A stretch of 64,000 nt of DNA from Erythroxylum novogranatense (Eukaryota > Streptophyta > Magnoliopsida > Malpighiales > Erythroxylaceae): assembly GCA_029891385.1 (NCBI GenBank), contig CM057234.1, positions 17,966,350 through 18,030,349 on the forward strand, in the 5' to 3' direction. The notes under the pieces were generated by a model. That model had not been told where the DNA came from and searched no databases. It was given only the letters and a program-made list of their open reading frames with translations. Positions 1-11,423 of this stretch are shown here, one piece after another; position 1 is the first letter of the stretch; every line of letters begins with the position of its first letter. A program made the translations under genes and the position numbers.

Positions 1-1020
1 GCTAGTGGCTAGCAGGTTTAAGTTTAAGACAATATGTCGTCTTCTTGGCCATCATTTTCTTCATTTATGTTGTGTTATTAATTCTTGTTAACAGTGCTAG
101 ACTCGTATCCCAACTTTCGGATTATTAGTTTGTCATTCAGACATGCTAACGAGTTTCTTAATCGGCTTCATTGGGTTAAGTGTGTCAGGTAACATCGTAG
201 AAATAAGTTGTTCAAATACTATCCGTTTAACTAGCTGACGATAAATAACTCTCCAACATCATCCTGTTACAAACTACTTACGTTCATGGGTAGATTAGCT
301 CTTTAGCTATCACTTACATGATTCTTAAGAAAAGATAAATTGATAAGTAAACTTCTGCTACTCAATTAATCTTTGAAGACCCTCCAATATACGTTAACTT
401 GTATTGCTAGAAGATTTAATATATGCATTAGGTTAGATTGTTGTTGTTTGTCCAAGGCCTTTCAAGGTTATTATCATTTATTTGCAGAAAAGTCGTGATT
501 TATTCTCTAATTAATATTTTACAAAAGATTTAAGATGGCTTCTGCCATGATCTAAGTTGCATATTGGTCCCTAACGTTATTGAATGAATCATGAGGGACT
601 CTTAACGTTTTAGAATAGAACACATTAATTAATCCCTTGATATTGATTTTGTTAGATTTTTAAGGGAACGCTAATGTGTCAAAGTAGGGTTTATTGGAAA
701 TATAGCATTTATGTTATTTAAAAACTACTTATTAATTCTGTGCTTGATTAAATTATGAAAACTGTGTCCTTAATTAGTTCATTAATTAGCAACAAAATTA
801 GGTTTTATTTTCTCATTTCATTTGTTACCCATCAGACTAAGAAAAAAAAAATCCTAAACTCTTACGAATTCTAATTGCATAAGCCTCCTAACTGGCTCAA
901 TCTAAATTTCTAAATCCCTTAATCTGACCCACATCACAGTGCCCAAGAGAGTTTCAAGGGAGATAGCTGTGTGGAATTGCATGCGATAACATTGTGGGTT
1001 GGTGTCGAGTTTTGCAGCAA
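1..1020. other. AT-rich intergenic DNA, nothing recognised
   Basis: No coding, RNA or repeat signature could be supported on either strand. Base composition is uniformly AT-rich with scattered stops in all frames. Confidence 0.5.
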
Positions 1021-1350
1021 CAGAGGCTCCTTTTGTAAACAAGTTTGGTTACGTTGGTTTGAAGTTTATTTTACGTATTATTTCATCTTAAAATCAATAA
1101 TTTCTTGTATTTTAAGGATTGGTGGCCCAAAGACATGCGAGGGTTCTAGTCCGTCCTTGTCCAAACACTTAAGTTTTATATGTTTGAAGTTCATTTTAGT
1201 TTAATTTTATCATGAAATTAATTATTTGCTAAAGTGATAGGTATTACAGCAATATGAGAGGGCTATGGTCCCTCGTTGTTTGAATAGTTTAGGTTTTGTG
1301 TGTTTGGAGTGGAATTTTGGTTTAATCTCTTTAAGAAATGAATAATTTTT
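1021..1350 (+). repeat. Degenerate tandem repeat, about 119 bp unit
   Basis: Three diverged units begin near 1021, 1140 and 1260. Each opens with a GAGGCTCC / GAGGGTTCTAGTCCGTCC / GAGGGCTATGGTCCCTCG type head. Each then runs through a GTTTGGAGT-like block and ends in an AT-rich tail resembling ATGAAATTAATTATTTG. A short open frame across the first unit (971-1204) is not a credible gene. The origin of the repeat is not known. Confidence 0.55.
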
Positions 1351-1760
1351 TATTCTAATTGATCAATTTGTTTCCAACATCCCAAAATCAAACCTAACAT
1401 TTCTAGTTTTCACAATTTTATATTATAATTAGGAAAATAATTGATTTTTTAGAATTCTCTACATAACTAATAAAATAGTCACTCCTTGTTTTTGGATCTA
1501 TTTTCTTTTCATGTAAATTATGGTGCCAAATTTATGTCTAACAACTCTAAATATATAGGTGCCTCAAATTTTTTTCAGTCTACAATTCAAAAGAAGTCTT
1601 TGAAGTTGCTTTATTAGGAACTTTATTCAACAAGTACATGACAATTTTAGATTTTATCTTTAGAAAGAAGTGGGTAAAAATAAATTACACATCATATTCC
1701 AAACCATAACTAATAAGAATTTATTACACTTTTCTGCAAAACTATTTTGTTATGGTGTGC

Positions 1761-2160
1761 CTAGCATTCTATATAGCATACAAATACCACATTTTCAATA
1801 AATTTAGCAAAAAGATCAAGATTTTGACCACTTTTATCATATTTACCATGATATTTATCACATTTATTAAACTTGATTATTTTTACCATTTTGTCTAATT
1901 GCCTTTCAATATCACTAATACAAACTTTCAAAGTATTTACCACCTAAGATTTATCTTGTAGCAAATATACATACCCATAATGTGAATAGTCATCTATAAA
2001 TGTGATAAAACATTTTTCTTCATTGAAAATAGACACATCAAGTGGTGCTCACACATCAGTGTTAATTATTTTAAGAAATTGAGAGCTTCTTTTGACTATT
2101 TTCATAATTATGTGTTTTGTTTATTTGCCGATAAAGAATCCTAAATCTTTGTCAAACTAC
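1761..2160 (-). pseudogene. Ty1/copia integrase relic
   Basis: The minus strand translates to a copia integrase core. It has the FITFIDDYSHYGYVYLL stretch (region around the first catalytic Asp), the downstream VVNTLKV...VERQLD-like helix, and the degraded counterpart of the second catalytic region (KFNKCDKYHGKYDKSGQ, where intact copies have an Asp-Arg-Gly-Gly motif). An in-frame stop lies at about 1943 and another near 2050. GAG, protease and RT are absent nearby, so this is an isolated fragment. It is not part of the copia RT relic at 8477, which is on the other strand. Confidence 0.8.
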
Positions 2161-2778
2161 AGGGTAATTTTTTACTGTAACACTGGCTACATAGTAATCT
2201 TTAAAATCATAGCCTCTAGACTCAAGACTTCCCAATCAAAGATCATTAGCCCTCTAAAAAGTTTTTTTTTTTAAAAATCCAAGATAGATCTATTGAAGAC
2301 AATATATTAATAGCGATATTTACTGGTTGAGATTGTCTTGAGCGTGCTGGAAAGGACGGTCAAACAGGAACTGAAAACTTTTATGAGCACGCTGCTCAGT
2401 GGATCTCCAACCTCTTCCTCTGACTCTTCTTCAGATCTTGATATAGAGGTGTGTTCTCCTTTACACTTTGCTACGTTTTACTCTTTTTTGGTTATGTCAT
2501 TTTGCATTTCCTGGATTCTTCTTTTGCTTTTTTGTTTTGTTCCTTCTACTGTGCATTTTGGTTTTGTTCTTAGTTGTTGCTCTGCATTGTTGTGTCGTTG
2601 TACTGCCTTGGTTGCTGTTCGTTTTGTTCTTCTCCTTTTTGCGTTTTGTTTTGTTTTATGTCTGTTGGGCTACGTCTTCTCCTTTTGTCATCAAGGCTTT
2701 GGATCTAAGCTGGAAAATAGGCTATTGCGTTTCTACTAGGCTGCTCCTTTCTTTTGGGATTTTTGTTCTGGGTTTAAC
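2161..2778. other. Unassigned segment with a short serine-rich open frame
   Basis: An open frame at 2338-2448 (plus) encodes a hydrophilic serine-rich stretch (KQELKTFMSTL, then a Ser run). It ends at GAG|GTGTGT, which could be an exon end and splice donor. The T-rich continuation to 2739 is low-complexity hydrophobic reading and looks intronic. LTR-A inserted a little downstream, and T-rich DNA resumes after it at 7826. It may be a remnant of a host gene or of an older element. No family is recognised. Confidence 0.25.
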
Positions 2779-3650
2779 TGTAACATCTCGTTACTGTTAG
2801 CAAGAGTATTTTGGTCATTGGGTTGAACTGATTGGATTTCACTGCATTCATTGACTGAGCATGTTACTGGCCTCTAATTATAGAGGAACATGTTTATTGC
2901 ATATGCATTTATCCATAGGTACTTACATTCATGATTTTCAGGATTGATTGTGAGCATGAACTGACCGGACTGACTAGATTGGGGGTTAATTGGGAAATTA
3001 GAGTTATTGGGTTCAATTGACTGATTTAATATTGATTTCGAGTGACTGGTAAATCTTAGTGGTTTATAGAAAATTTTCGAGAAATTTGGGAGAAAATGCC
3101 CGGACCAAAAGTTTTGGGGTGACAAACCGATTGATTGTATAGTACTGAAAGAACTGTCCAATGGTAGTGAAAAAATTAGAATTTTACTGATAGGAAATAA
3201 AAATGTTAAACCATTGGTAATTGAAGACTAAAATTTGGACTGAGTTGAAGACCTCTGTCTATAAATAGCTAAGTTGAGAATTGAGGATTTACCCTAAGGC
3301 AAAACTCATTTCTTCTTCTCCCTTCTCTACGGTGATTTCGATTTCCTCCATAGGTAAGGATTCTTCGATCTTTCATGTGGTTTCCCTCTTATTGTGCTAG
3401 GCTAAGTGATTTATTGTGATTGTTGAAGGTTGAGAAGGATTTGTAGTGGATTAATCGTTGATTTTGAAAGATTTAGGGTTTACGGTGATTTGTGGCTTTG
3501 ATCTTCGATTGGTAAGTTTTTAAGGCTTTAATGTTGTTATTAGTAGTTGTTTCAAGCATTTATAACATTTATTGGGTTAGATTGAGTTGTTAGAGTGTTA
3601 GTGGAGGTTTTAAATAGCATTAATGGCGGAAAGTCGATCGGAGAAGAAGG

Positions 3651-3852
3651 TGGCGCGGTCGCACGTCGCGACGTCTGGCGCGCCTCGCCGCGACGAATAA
3701 ATTTAGTGTTCGCCAGCTCGTCGCGGCGGCGAGCGCCTGGAGATACGTCGCGACGAGCGGCGAAGAGGACGCACGCTGCGGCGAGCGTGCTTCACGCCGC
3801 GACGAGTGGCCCGTATATGTCGCGACGAGCGGACATAGGTCGCGGCGAAGAT
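3651..3852. repeat. GC-palindrome array in LTR-A
   Basis: A sharply GC-rich island in AT-rich DNA, built from spaced words such as CGTCGCGACG, CGCCGCGACG and CGTCGCGGCG, each with dyad symmetry. It starts with the anchor GGTCGCACGTCGCGACG. It lies about 140 nt downstream of the GTAAGT at 3511 and ends just before the S1 insertion point. Arginine-rich open frames over it (3595-3942 and 3703-3894) are composition artefacts. Confidence 0.85.
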
Positions 3853-4536
3853 GGCAATTCTGAAGGGATGATTGTTAGTATTGTTGGGCCCCAAAATTTT
3901 GTTTTCTTGAAGTTATTAAGCATGAATTTATTTGATTTATGATTTATGGTCTAGTTTGATTTTTATTGAAAATATTCATGAAAAATTTGGATTTAATTGA
4001 GTTTAGTATAAAATATGTGTTTGGAAGGGTATATATGTTTAAGGGCTATATGGTCAAGGCACATGAGTTAGGATGTTTTAGGTTAAGCATGGAGGGACAT
4101 TCGAGTCATTGTCCTCTCATGTAGGTTTAAGGAACTAAAGTAAGGAAAAGAAGAAAAGAAAGAGAATTAGAAAGGAGAAGAGAAAGAACGAAGAGAGAGT
4201 CGGCCGTGTGAGGGAGGAGAAGAAGAGGAAAAGGGAAAGCTACCGTTTGAGGATTTTCGACGGATTTCAAGTGTCCTTAAGGTAAGTTTAACTCTTCTAT
4301 CCTTGTTTGTGTTGGATTGAACCTTTGTTTTGCTGGAAATGAGAAGAAATCGATGGATTAGGGTTTAGGGTGAACTTGGGTAGATTTGTTGATTTGGTTA
4401 TGTTTTGGTTAATGTTGTTGTTAGATGAGTGTATGATGCATGATCTATAGGTTAAGGGTGTTGAATGAGCAAAAAGGAGTTGATTGTTCTGCAAAAATCT
4501 GGGAAAAAACTGGGTTCGGATGAGTTTCTGTAACCC

Positions 4537-4735
4537 GCACGCCACGACGTGTTCATGAGCACGCCGCGGCGTGCGAGGAAGGCTTGCACGCCGCGACGTG
4601 CGAGTATGCACGCCGCGACGTGCGATTATGTTGGTGAGACGCGGCGAGGAAGTTGGCACGCCGCGGCTCGCAGGTCGCTTCGCCTTGGCGAAGGAGTTAT
4701 TCGCCATGCAATGCGCCGACTCACCATGGCGAAAC
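4537..4735. repeat. GC-palindrome array in LTR-S1
   Basis: Repeats of roughly 22 nt carry CACGCCGCGACGTGCG, CACGCCGCGGCGTGCG and derivatives. The 3' part switches to CGCC(T/A)TGGCG words. The anchor ACCCGCACGCCACGACG resembles the array starts in the other LTRs. It lies about 255 nt downstream of the GTAAGT at 4282. Confidence 0.85.
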
Positions 4736-4962
4736 TCAAATTTTTTTTCCAGCAGAGATTATTTTTGATATTTTGATCATATCTTTCGCTATAGAAGTCC
4801 TTTTGGGGTGATTTTTGAGGCGTTGTGAACTGGAGTCATAGATCTACAAGTTATGTGAAGTGATGAATTGGATTCTAAGAATGTGGAATTTTGGATAGAA
4901 GTTAAGACTATAATTATTGTTTCAGCATGAGTTATTAAATGAGATTTTGGTTCTTATTTTAG

Positions 4963-5038
4963 GAGAACAAGTGAGGCAAGAGGATCAAGAGGCTCAAGAG
5001 AAAATTCATTCCTAGGCAAGAACAAACAAGGAATTCAG
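4963..5038 (+). other. Putative leader exon 2 of LTR-S1
   Basis: A 76-nt segment preceded by a pyrimidine-rich TTCTTATTTTAG and followed by GTGGGT. Position and boundaries match the 70-nt segments of the Tekay-like LTRs. The transcript is inferred; no RNA evidence is available here. Confidence 0.45.
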
Positions 5039-5690
5039 GTGGGTTCATGTTTATAATAAAGTATATAAGTTACTCATTGTTTAGTTCAAATCAAGCAAGA
5101 TCTTATGCATTTACATTACATTATCCACGATCGCATTGCATACTATGATTATATTCTGCATTGTAATTTGCATTCATGATTATTATCAAGATTTCTTTTA
5201 CAAAGGAGTGTTCTCCTTTCACGAATACAAGTGCATGAAATCAAGTTTTACGAAATATATATATTACAAGCAAGTTTACAAGCAAGTGCCAGATTGGCAA
5301 ACTAGTTTACAAGAACAAGTTGAATTATGCATACTTATGTGGGTTTGCGGTGTCCCTCACGATAGTCAAGTGCACATTGACTCACGAAAAGGCTTCTCCC
5401 GCCTGCCCGACTGTGGCACAGGGTTATCCCACAAGGATTCCCTCATGAAACTACGTCTACACATCAACATTTCGATGGCTATGTGTAGTACGTCACGAAC
5501 CCGGGACACCCAAACCATCATGTTATGTGCTATGATTTGTTATGTGACATGCATCATGATTTGTTCAAGAATCAAGTATTTTACAAGAAATGACTCATAC
5601 ATGCTCAAGTATTATGATTTCAACAAGTATTACGGCAATGAGGTATTTTGAATATTTTTGCTTATTGCGATATTATAAATATGTTCCCAC

Positions 5691-5729
5691 GAGCTTTATA
5701 GCTCACCCCCTCTAATCTCCCCCATACAG
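5691..5729 (+). promoter_or_regulatory. Hairpin plus acceptor-like site in LTR-S1
   Basis: GAGCTTTATAGCTC can form a stem-loop. It is followed by a C/T-rich tract and ends CATACAG before GTGACGAG. The same hairpin, pyrimidine tract and CAG order recurs in all the giant LTRs of the window. Confidence 0.5.
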
Positions 5730-6669
5730 GTGACGAGCCAGAGATCGAGTGAGTCACAAGTTTCGGCAGCACTCCCGTTTTCATTTCATTATGTTTATTT
5801 ATTTTCAATGTTATGTTTTGGACGACAAGACCTTAGTTACATGTCAAGTATCATTGGTTCAAGAGTGTTTTAGATTTTTGGCTCTTTAATTCAAAGTTAT
5901 GGTCTGATTTGAGATATTCGTAAATCTTTATGAAACTCTTCTTTGGAGCATGAATTATGAATATGTTTAAAAGCATGAAAGTTTCACGATGGGTCCATTG
6001 AACTTCCAATGGGTTCCTTTCTAAACCGTTAAATTTGCATGTTTCACCACATTTATTCAAATAACATGAAGCAGGTTTCAAGTATGTTTTCCAGCAGGCC
6101 CATTAATCTTCCGCGGGTCTTTTTCGTTTAAATGTATTATGATCACGTTTTCCCGCCACGCTCTCACGACAGACGTTGGGCTCCGGCAGTGGGGTCCAAC
6201 AAGTATATTGGGCATAATTTATGGTATAGACCTCCGATTGAGGTGATTCCTGATTCGTTATGAACTAGAGAAAGAGGTCTACAATTGAGGATAATTATAG
6301 GAATTAGAATTGATTTAAGTGACATTGATTTATAGAGAATAAGGTCGATTATGGTTCATAGTGTGACCTAAATACTGAATTGAGACAATTGGAGTTTAAT
6401 TGGGATTTTTAATAGAGGTTTTGATCCGATGGATAGGAAATTTCTATAGGGATTATGAATTGAGGAAATTGAACCGAATTATAGGATTGGATCAATTATT
6501 GTTGACCAATTGAGCGAAGAGTTAGATTGGGGTATAAGAGTTATAAATTGGGTTTTAGCGCCGTGAAAATCGTGAACATGCATTGTACATCATCTCACTG
6601 AGACATATGCATTACTGAATGGTTTAATTGAGCATCTAGTAATGGGAATGTATTTTTTTACCGTTATAG

Positions 6670-6732
6670 GCGTCGTTGGATCGTCGTTCCACGGACATTC
6701 TGGAACTTCCAGCAAGAGTTCGGAAGTTACTG
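6670..6732 (+). other. Putative leader exon 2 of LTR-A
   Basis: A 63-nt segment bounded by CCGTTATAG upstream and GTGAGTAACCTAGTTGG downstream. The downstream block is essentially identical in LTR-B (50120) and LTR-C (62369), although the segments themselves have diverged. It contains a CTTCC...GGAAG inverted pair that also recurs in B and C. Confidence 0.5.
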
Positions 6733-6884
6733 GTGAGTAACCTAGTTGGTTTATCAAATTTCGATTGCTTACATGCTCTACATGAATTACATGCAAAGAT
6801 GAATTGTATGACTCTTGTATGATTCTTGGCATGTATTGGATTGAATTGCATGCTTTTATCGAATCGAACCGCATCGTTACGTGA

Positions 6885-7165
6885 TACCGAGGTGAATATC
6901 GGGCTTTTATAGCCATATCATAGCGATCGAATATCTGCAATATCGGGCTTATAGCCATACATCGTAAATTATCGAACATCGCATCGCATGCATAAATGCA
7001 TGATCGATAATAGACGTGTCCCAAGTTGCTAATATCACCGAAAAGAGCCTAGAGTTCAACATCGATCGACGGGCTTAATTTCGAGGGAGAAATCTCGACG
7101 CGTCCCTACTGCGCATCGATCGAGCACTTGGGCATAATGTCAATAATCGGAAAGAGTCTCATATG
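6885..7165 (+). repeat. Hairpin array in LTR-A
   Basis: Short self-complementary words alternate with ATCG-containing spacers: GGCTTTTATAGCC, GGCTTATAGCC and later GATCGATC-rich words. It is positionally equivalent to the clearer arrays in LTR-B and LTR-C. It sits between the putative exon 2 donor (6733) and the acceptor-like site (7439). Confidence 0.5.
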
Positions 7166-7382
7166 CATTATATACATGATCGATTGAATTGCTAAATTGT
7201 GTGACGATTCATCGAATCGCGTAATGCCATGATTTGCTGTAAATTGTGATGTGACACTGTGAACTGTTCTATGCTATTATAAATTGTTACCGACATCGTA
7301 AATTGTTATATAATATCGTTAATTGAATATTATTGTGCCATCTCAGACATAATTTGCGTAATGCATGATTTGAGTGAACTAT

Positions 7383-7439
7383 CGATGATGGTTTTCATCG
7401 AGTTCATAAACTCACCCAAAATTACAACCTATTTTTCAG
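7383..7439 (+). promoter_or_regulatory. Conserved hairpins plus acceptor-like site in LTR-A
   Basis: TATCGATGATGG, then GAGTTCATAAACTC, then CACCC, a pyrimidine-rich tract and ATTTTTCAG. LTR-B (to 50784) and LTR-C (to 63086) have the same order with near-identical words. Confidence 0.5.
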
Positions 7440-7825
7440 ATCGATAGAATAGACCCTAGCTCAGGAGATAGCCTTTTCCTACCGTCGAAAGCGCGTCTTT
7501 GGGAGAAGCGATGGCACTGTGTCGGTCATTTGGGTTGGAAGTTTTGAGGATGACTTAGGATAGATGTTTGTATCGATTTCCTTTTGGTTTTGTTTAGGGG
7601 ACTGATAGACTTATCTATTCATTCTTTGGATGATTATGTCAGATTGATATTATGATTTTAAAATTTAGCGGTTTATGATATTGTGTTATGTTATGGTTTT
7701 AAATTATTGCGATGCCATGTGGATATTATTGGGAAATATTCTGGTGGTGCACCTTCATCGTGGGATTTGTATCGGAGCGACCTTCGGATTTCCCGATGTG
7801 TATCCTACGATGAGGGGGCGCTACA

Positions 7826-8476
7826 TTAACTTTTTTTGTCTCAGATCTGGAAGAATTTGTTTCTTTTTTTATTTGATCTCTTCTTTTTATTTTCTTGATT
7901 TCGATATCCTTTTTTTTGACATGCAACTGATTTTTAAAAATTTTTCCCTTTTTATCTTTTGAAATTTTATGGTGAGGTTTTTTTTTTGATTTAGTTGTCT
8001 TGATCTGTAGCTCTGGTGATTTATTTGTCAATAGTTGAGAAGTTGTTGCAGATTTGAGTTTAAGATGGATATTTAGATTGTCATTTTGTGAGCGTGAGGG
8101 TATTTTTTTGACCTTCGATTTACAATTTTGTGGTGAGAGAGTTATACTCTTTGTTTTATGGGGTTTTAGGAATCCCTTCAAATTCAGTTAAAGTAGAGTA
8201 GAGAAAGGGTGAAAAGTTGAGAGCTTTGGTAAGGCTTGTTTTTTGTTGTGGTATAATACGATGAAAGAAAGAAAGTTCATTTTGTTGATTTTATAGTTTT
8301 GTTTTGCTAAATGTGCTTTAATATATGACATACATTTTGGGTTTTCTTTTTCTCTCTATGACATGCGTGTTGATTTTTCCTTTTTTTTTGGTTCCGTGTT
8401 CTTCTCTCTTTCATCACTATTCTTGAGTTTCTAGTTTGAGTCTTGACTCGATATTGTTAAACACGGAGGAGAAATT
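7826..8476. other. T-rich spacer, no gene
   Basis: T-rich, low-complexity DNA continues the sequence that was interrupted by LTR-A. The lysine-rich open frame on the minus strand (7726-8181) is a reading of poly-T runs and crosses the LTR boundary, so it is not accepted. The copia RT relic begins abruptly at 8477. Confidence 0.45.
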
Positions 8477-9880
8477 AAGCAAAAAACTGATGGCAATATT
8501 GAAAGATACAAGGCACGTCTTGTAGTAAAAGAATACACACAACGGGAGGGAATTGATTATGAGGAAACTTTTTCACCTATTGTGAAGTTTGTTTCAATCC
8601 GTCTTATTCTGACCATAGTAGCCCATATGGATCTTGAATTAAATCAAATAGATGTAAAAACTGTTTTTCTCAGTGGAGAATTAGATGAAGAAATCTATAT
8701 AGAATAACCTGAAGGTTTCATCAAGGCAGGTCAAGAAAATAAAGTATGTCGATTATTAAAATCAATTTATGACCTGAAGCAGTCTTCAAGACAATGGTAT
8801 ATTCGTTTTTATAACGTAATCATTTCTTATGATTTTCAAATGATTGATGAAGATCATTGCATATATGTTAAGAGATCCAGAGATAAATTCGCCATTTTAT
8901 CTTTATATGTAGATGATATATTGATTGCTTGTAATGACTATATATTTCTTATACAAATCAAAGATTGGTTATCATCTGAATTTGAAATGAAAGATATGGG
9001 TGAAGCAACATACATTCTTAGAGTCAAGATTTCAAGAGATCGTTCGAAGAGATTGTTATCGCTTTCAGAAGCGATGTACATTTAAAGAATTCTTGAACAA
9101 TTCCGTATGCAAGATTGCAAACTAATTGATAATCTTATTACTAAAAATGAAGGCCTTAGTAAGAGAAATTACCCGGCAATGTCACAAGAAAGGGAACAAA
9201 TGAAGAATGTTCCCTACTCTAGTATAGTTGGAAGTCTTATGTATGTAATGATGTGTACAGAACCAGATGTTTGTTACTCTGTTAGGATGGTGAGCAGATA
9301 TCAATCAAATCCAGGCCAAGCGTATTGGAAAGTAGTAAAGAGAATATTGAGGTATCTAAAAGAAACCATAGACTATGCATTATGTTATCAAGGAAATGAT
9401 CTATGTATACAAGAGTATACAGATGTAGATTGGGGAGGGGATTTAGACGAAAGACAATCTACCTCAAGATATGTATTCGTACTAAACCATAGAGCAATAT
9501 TATGGAAAAGTAAGAAACAATCTTGCGTTGCATTATCCACAATAGAAGCTGAATTTATAACATTACCAACTGCAGTATAAGAGATTGTGTGGCTTCATCG
9601 ATTTTTTGTGCATTTGGGAGTCACTAAAAGCGAAATTAATCCAGTGATCATCAACTGTGATAGTCAAGCTGCCATCGCTATACTAAAGACTTCGAATTTT
9701 ATTGTAAGACAAAGTACATAAATACTAAGTATAATTATATGAAAGATATAGTTGCACTAGAAGAAGTGAACATGAGATATATATTTATGCGAGATATGAT
9801 AGCAGACCCAATGACAAAGCCAATTTCTAGAGATGTATACATTGGGCATGTAAAGTCACTAGGATTTTGTAGATATTAAA
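8477..9880 (+). pseudogene. Ty1/copia reverse transcriptase/RNase H relic
   Basis: The reading starts inside the RT domain at KQKTDGNIERYKARLV. It passes ETFSPIVK and the polymerase motif LYVDDILIA, then continues into RNase H (DVDWGGDLDERQSTS, LSTIEAEF) and a degraded C-terminus ending near GHVKSLGFCRY. In-frame stops occur at about 8706, 9083 and 9578, and there is a frameshift near 9710, so it is non-functional. The 5' part of the polyprotein (GAG, protease, integrase) is missing upstream. No flanking LTR pair is recognised. The sequence resembles the copia lineages whose RT reads KARLV.KG/EYTQ.EGIDYEETFSP. Confidence 0.88.
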
Positions 9881-11290
9881 ATGTACTGATAAACATTTTT
9901 CTATGTACGTTCACTCATTAGAATGTCATATGTTTGGATATACTGTATGATGAAGATTATTCATTGTGTATCATTTGATTCATGAATATATGTATTTGTG
10001 TATAAATATATTTTTTGGATGAATCATAAGTATATGAGACAGATTATAGATTGACCTTCTCACACGGGAAATCATCTCTAGTGTTTATGCTCGCTAGAGA
10101 TGAGGAATGTTTAAAGTTTATTATCTAGGTGATAATCGAGAGCGAGAAACTTAAACCATAAATGCTGCAAAGAAATTGGTTCAATGTGATTTGTTAATCA
10201 CTATATTTGTCTCACGTTACCAGATGTGAGTTCTGAACAAGTTTTTTGAGTAGATAAGTGAACTAAAGTTAAACATTGAGTATGTTTGAACTATCATCTG
10301 TACAATATTTCTCTAATGAAAGATGTTTAAGTTAAACAAAATAGGTAAACACATGACTCGTATCATGTGTGCACAACTGACCATAATAAAAAGGGATTAA
10401 TGTAAGTTGCAAGATCTCATCTTAAATTGTGTGAGATCCTTGAGGTTAAGAAGAACCTCATCATATACCCTTATGACTCTTATTTCATTCTTGAGAATTG
10501 AATTTAAGGTTTGCTACTTTAGGTTATTGTCAAAAGATCACGCAAGATGTGATCCTATGGAATAATTCTAGAAAAGCAAATTAAATTTAATTCAAAAGAG
10601 ATTTAAGAACAGAGGAAGATCATTTAATTTAGATCATTAACTCGCATGAAAAGTATTCATAGATGACTATTGTCTCTTTAGTAAAGAACTTGAATACAAT
10701 CATGACTTAAGAAACTAAATGAGATCAAAGGAAAAATGCAAATGCCAGATATGACCTAAAGTATAACATACAATATCTACTCAATGACTCATAAGTCCCA
10801 GGATCAATTTGTTAAATTGAGATGTCATATGCTTCTAACAGATATATGATACTGTGCTCTCGTCGTATGCTGGTCACACCGGTTATTGAATAAGTATGAA
10901 CACTACAGAGTTTTGTTAAGCCCATCATATGTAAGTGAAAGATGAGGACTTATATACATCTATGAAGGGTATAGTAGTCAAATCTCTTGAAATAACTACC
11001 AAAGGTAGTTATATGGAGGTTTTAAAAACAAACGATAGAGATATACATTTGTATGTATGTTTGAAGAGGTTTTTTTTTTTTACTTCTTTGACGTAATAAA
11101 GAGAAAAGTAGAAAAAGAAAAATTTTCTGCAGTGAAAGTTCAAACAAAGTTTTTTAATCGGTGGAACTACAATAAAATTTAAGTATGTAATTTTTGTTTT
11201 ATCTACATATGAAACGATTATGTGATTCACATGATCTTTGTGATTATGTTTTATCATGTTTAATTTTCTAACAAAACCCGTAATCAGTAT
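9881..11290. other. Possible copia 3' flank, otherwise nothing recognised
   Basis: AT-rich DNA without credible reading frames. Part of it may be the 3' untranslated/LTR sequence of the preceding copia relic, but no repeated LTR copy is visible to confirm this. The short minus-strand frame at 11009-11257 shows no family features. Confidence 0.4.
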
Positions 11291-11390
11291 ACAAATTAGC
11301 TTTTGAATTGAAAGGAATTTTATTATTTATACATCAAACGTAATTATACAAATTAGCTTTTGAATTGAAAGGAATTTGATTATTTATACA
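11291..11390. repeat. Direct duplication downstream of the PPT gene
   Basis: A 43-bp block with ACAAATTAGCTTTTGAATTG is present twice (11291-11333 and 11348-11390) with one mismatch and a period of 57 bp. It lies just 3' of the PPT stop codon (11424) and may fall in its 3' UTR or terminator region. Confidence 0.8.
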
Positions 11391-11423
11391 GTTTTGTGAT
11401 GGACCTTTTTGTGATATCAGAAC

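Larger units (their letters stand above)
3882..6201 (+). mobile_element. Solo LTR-S1 (TGTTGG family) nested in LTR-A
   Basis: The element starts TGTTGGGCCCC and ends GGGGTCCAACA, with a perfect 5-bp duplication AGTAT on both sides (3877-3881 and 6202-6206). Length is 2320 bp. It contains no coding region or second LTR copy, so it is a solo LTR. Its internal order (polypurine-rich leader, GTAAGT at 4282, GC array, exon-like block 4963-5038, hairpin plus CAG at 5729) matches the LTRs of the Tekay-like element at 16369-35313. It is therefore a relative of that family. Short open frames at 4297-4776 overlap the GC array and are rejected as genes. Confidence 0.9.
2779..7825 (+). mobile_element. 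Solo LTR-A (TGTAACATC family, gypsy type), interrupted by S1
   Basis: It begins TGTAACATCTCG and ends GGGGGCGCTACA, and is flanked by a perfect 5-bp target duplication TTAAC (2774-2778 and 7826-7830). After removing S1 and its duplicated target, the LTR is about 2.72 kb, close to its relative LTR-B (2.63 kb). No second LTR, primer binding site or coding region accompanies it, so it is a solo LTR left by LTR-LTR recombination. Internal features: a TATA-like TATAAATAG at about 3259, a GTAAGT at 3511, a GC-word array, a conserved exon-like block and a hairpin array. The related LTR-C is followed by an iMet primer binding site, which supports the LTR assignment. Confidence 0.88.

Noticed and set aside
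2468..2800. Hydrophobic 110-codon frame that might be a membrane protein
   Set aside because: Translation of T/C-rich repeats, overlapping another frame of equal quality and entering LTR-A.
3595..4776. Arginine-rich open frames over the LTR-A and LTR-S1 GC arrays
   Set aside because: They exist on both strands because CG-rich palindromic words encode Arg/Ala/Thr in any frame and lack stops. They cross the S1 insertion border and have no conserved domain.
7726..8181. Lysine/serine-rich 151-codon frame on the minus strand
   Set aside because: Arises from T-rich low-complexity DNA and runs across the LTR-A end into its neighbour, so it cannot be an old gene.
1761..9880. Copia integrase (1761-2160) and copia RT (8477-9880) as one element split by LTR-A
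   Set aside because: They are on opposite strands and in the wrong order.
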